Shown: piece after piece, positions 30,371-30,544 of the stretch
Layout: each line of letters begins with the position of its first letter
Position numbering within the stretch: the stretch's first letter is position 1
Assembly: GCA_034435315.1 (NCBI GenBank)
Contig: DAOTYB010000218.1
Span: 1 to 30,544 of the forward strand
DNA: 30,544 nt
Direction of reading: 5' to 3'
Source: VGOB01 sp034435315
Lineage (GTDB): Bacteria; Chloroflexota; Anaerolineae; UBA4142
Made by a program: the position numbers and the translations under genes
Notes under the pieces: generated by a model
The model's database searches: none
Told to the model about the DNA's origin: nothing
What the model saw: the letters and a program-made list of their open reading frames with translations, nothing else

Positions 30371-30544
30371 TTATGGTAGTTTGTGACACGCAGTACACGT
30401 GGCGTCTGTACGTCCGGCGTGATCGGGAGGATTTTTGGGAACACCTCCGGTGCCGGTTTCGTGACAGACATTGCACACCGTTCGCCCGGCGTGACTGGCG
30501 GGCAAGGGCTTGAGTGTCGGCGGTGTGAGGGTGGGTGTGGGGAG
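30371..30544 (-). CDS. Multihaem c-type cytochrome, C-terminal part (truncated by the window edge)
   Basis: The last 57 codons of a minus-strand gene enter from the right edge. They read a Pro/Thr-rich linker, then PASHAGRTVCNVCHETGTGG and PDHAGRTDATCTACHKLP before a TAA at 30371-30373. Two CxxCH haem-binding motifs, each preceded by HAGR, mark covalent c-type haem attachment outside the membrane. The HAGR...CxxCH spacing is like that of small multihaem (NapC/cytochrome c7-like) repeats. The function and the rest of the gene lie outside the window. It was found by reading the frame directly. Confidence 0.85.
   Translation of the reverse strand, partial: LPTPTLTPPTLKPLPASHAGRTVCNVCHETGTGGVPKNPPDHAGRTDATCTACHKLP

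Noticed and set aside
30291..30476. 61-residue minus-strand frame near the right end
   Set aside because: It overlaps the cytochrome frame, the terminator and the CDF promoter; the CxxCH frame is the real one.

Overview
The window looks like a chromosomal segment of a Chloroflexota bacterium, probably of the Anaerolineae/Caldilineae kind and probably from a metagenome. This is inferred from four things. There is a bacterial isopentenyl phosphate kinase, known from Roseiflexus-type Chloroflexi. There is a DUF951 protein. Short hairpins and heptad repeats are dense between genes. Codon use is rich in GCG/CGC, giving many CGCG runs. No rRNA, tRNA, CRISPR array or insertion sequence was found. 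Every protein gene except the L,D-transpeptidase at 8342-9178 lies on the minus strand, so operons read from high to low coordinates.

Region 1-5044 is one apparent operon. A near-consensus promoter directly before a DUF951 gene drives DUF951, an MFS exporter, a GT28 diacylglycerol glycosyltransferase, an orphan sugar-type solute-binding lipoprotein and isopentenyl phosphate kinase. The last genes overlap. Region 5056-7419 is one large lipoprotein with TPR-like repeats and a C-terminal lytic transglycosylase domain. Region 7420-8341 is a long intergenic stretch with nested inverted repeats, a duplicated 45-nt element and a possible structured RNA. After the LysM/YkuD L,D-transpeptidase, 9179-9612 is a cluster of hairpins between convergent genes.

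Region 9613-20556 reads minus: vapB, a broken vapC, a B12-type radical SAM protein, argS, a 4-hydroxybutyryl-CoA dehydratase, a DUF2993 protein, rph, a DinB-fold protein, a 35-residue ribosomal protein bTHX, a divergent Nramp-like transporter and a NarX/LiaS-type histidine kinase. Region 20666-25518 is the most system-like cluster. It holds a four-cluster ferredoxin, a tungsten aldehyde:ferredoxin oxidoreductase, a ThiS/MoaD sulfur carrier with an unusual C-terminus, a truncated cation-diffusion-type membrane protein, a radical SAM protein and a small unknown protein.

Region 25608-26835 is a toxin-antitoxin island: DUF433/DUF5615, then RelE and its antitoxin. Between the modules lie two gene remnants, an N-terminal DUF433 fragment and the C-terminal tail of a third radical SAM paralogue. 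Region 26855-30544 holds a second full-length radical SAM paralogue with its own promoter, a metallophosphoesterase, a zinc-type CDF exporter and the 3' end of a multihaem cytochrome with an intrinsic terminator.

A recurring theme is short tandem repeats with a 7- or 8-nt period placed exactly at gene ends (rph, AOR, radical SAM), in a 5' UTR, and once in frame inside a radical SAM gene. The lifestyle suggested is anaerobic or facultative, with iron-sulfur, radical SAM and tungsten enzymes. That is inference from gene families only.
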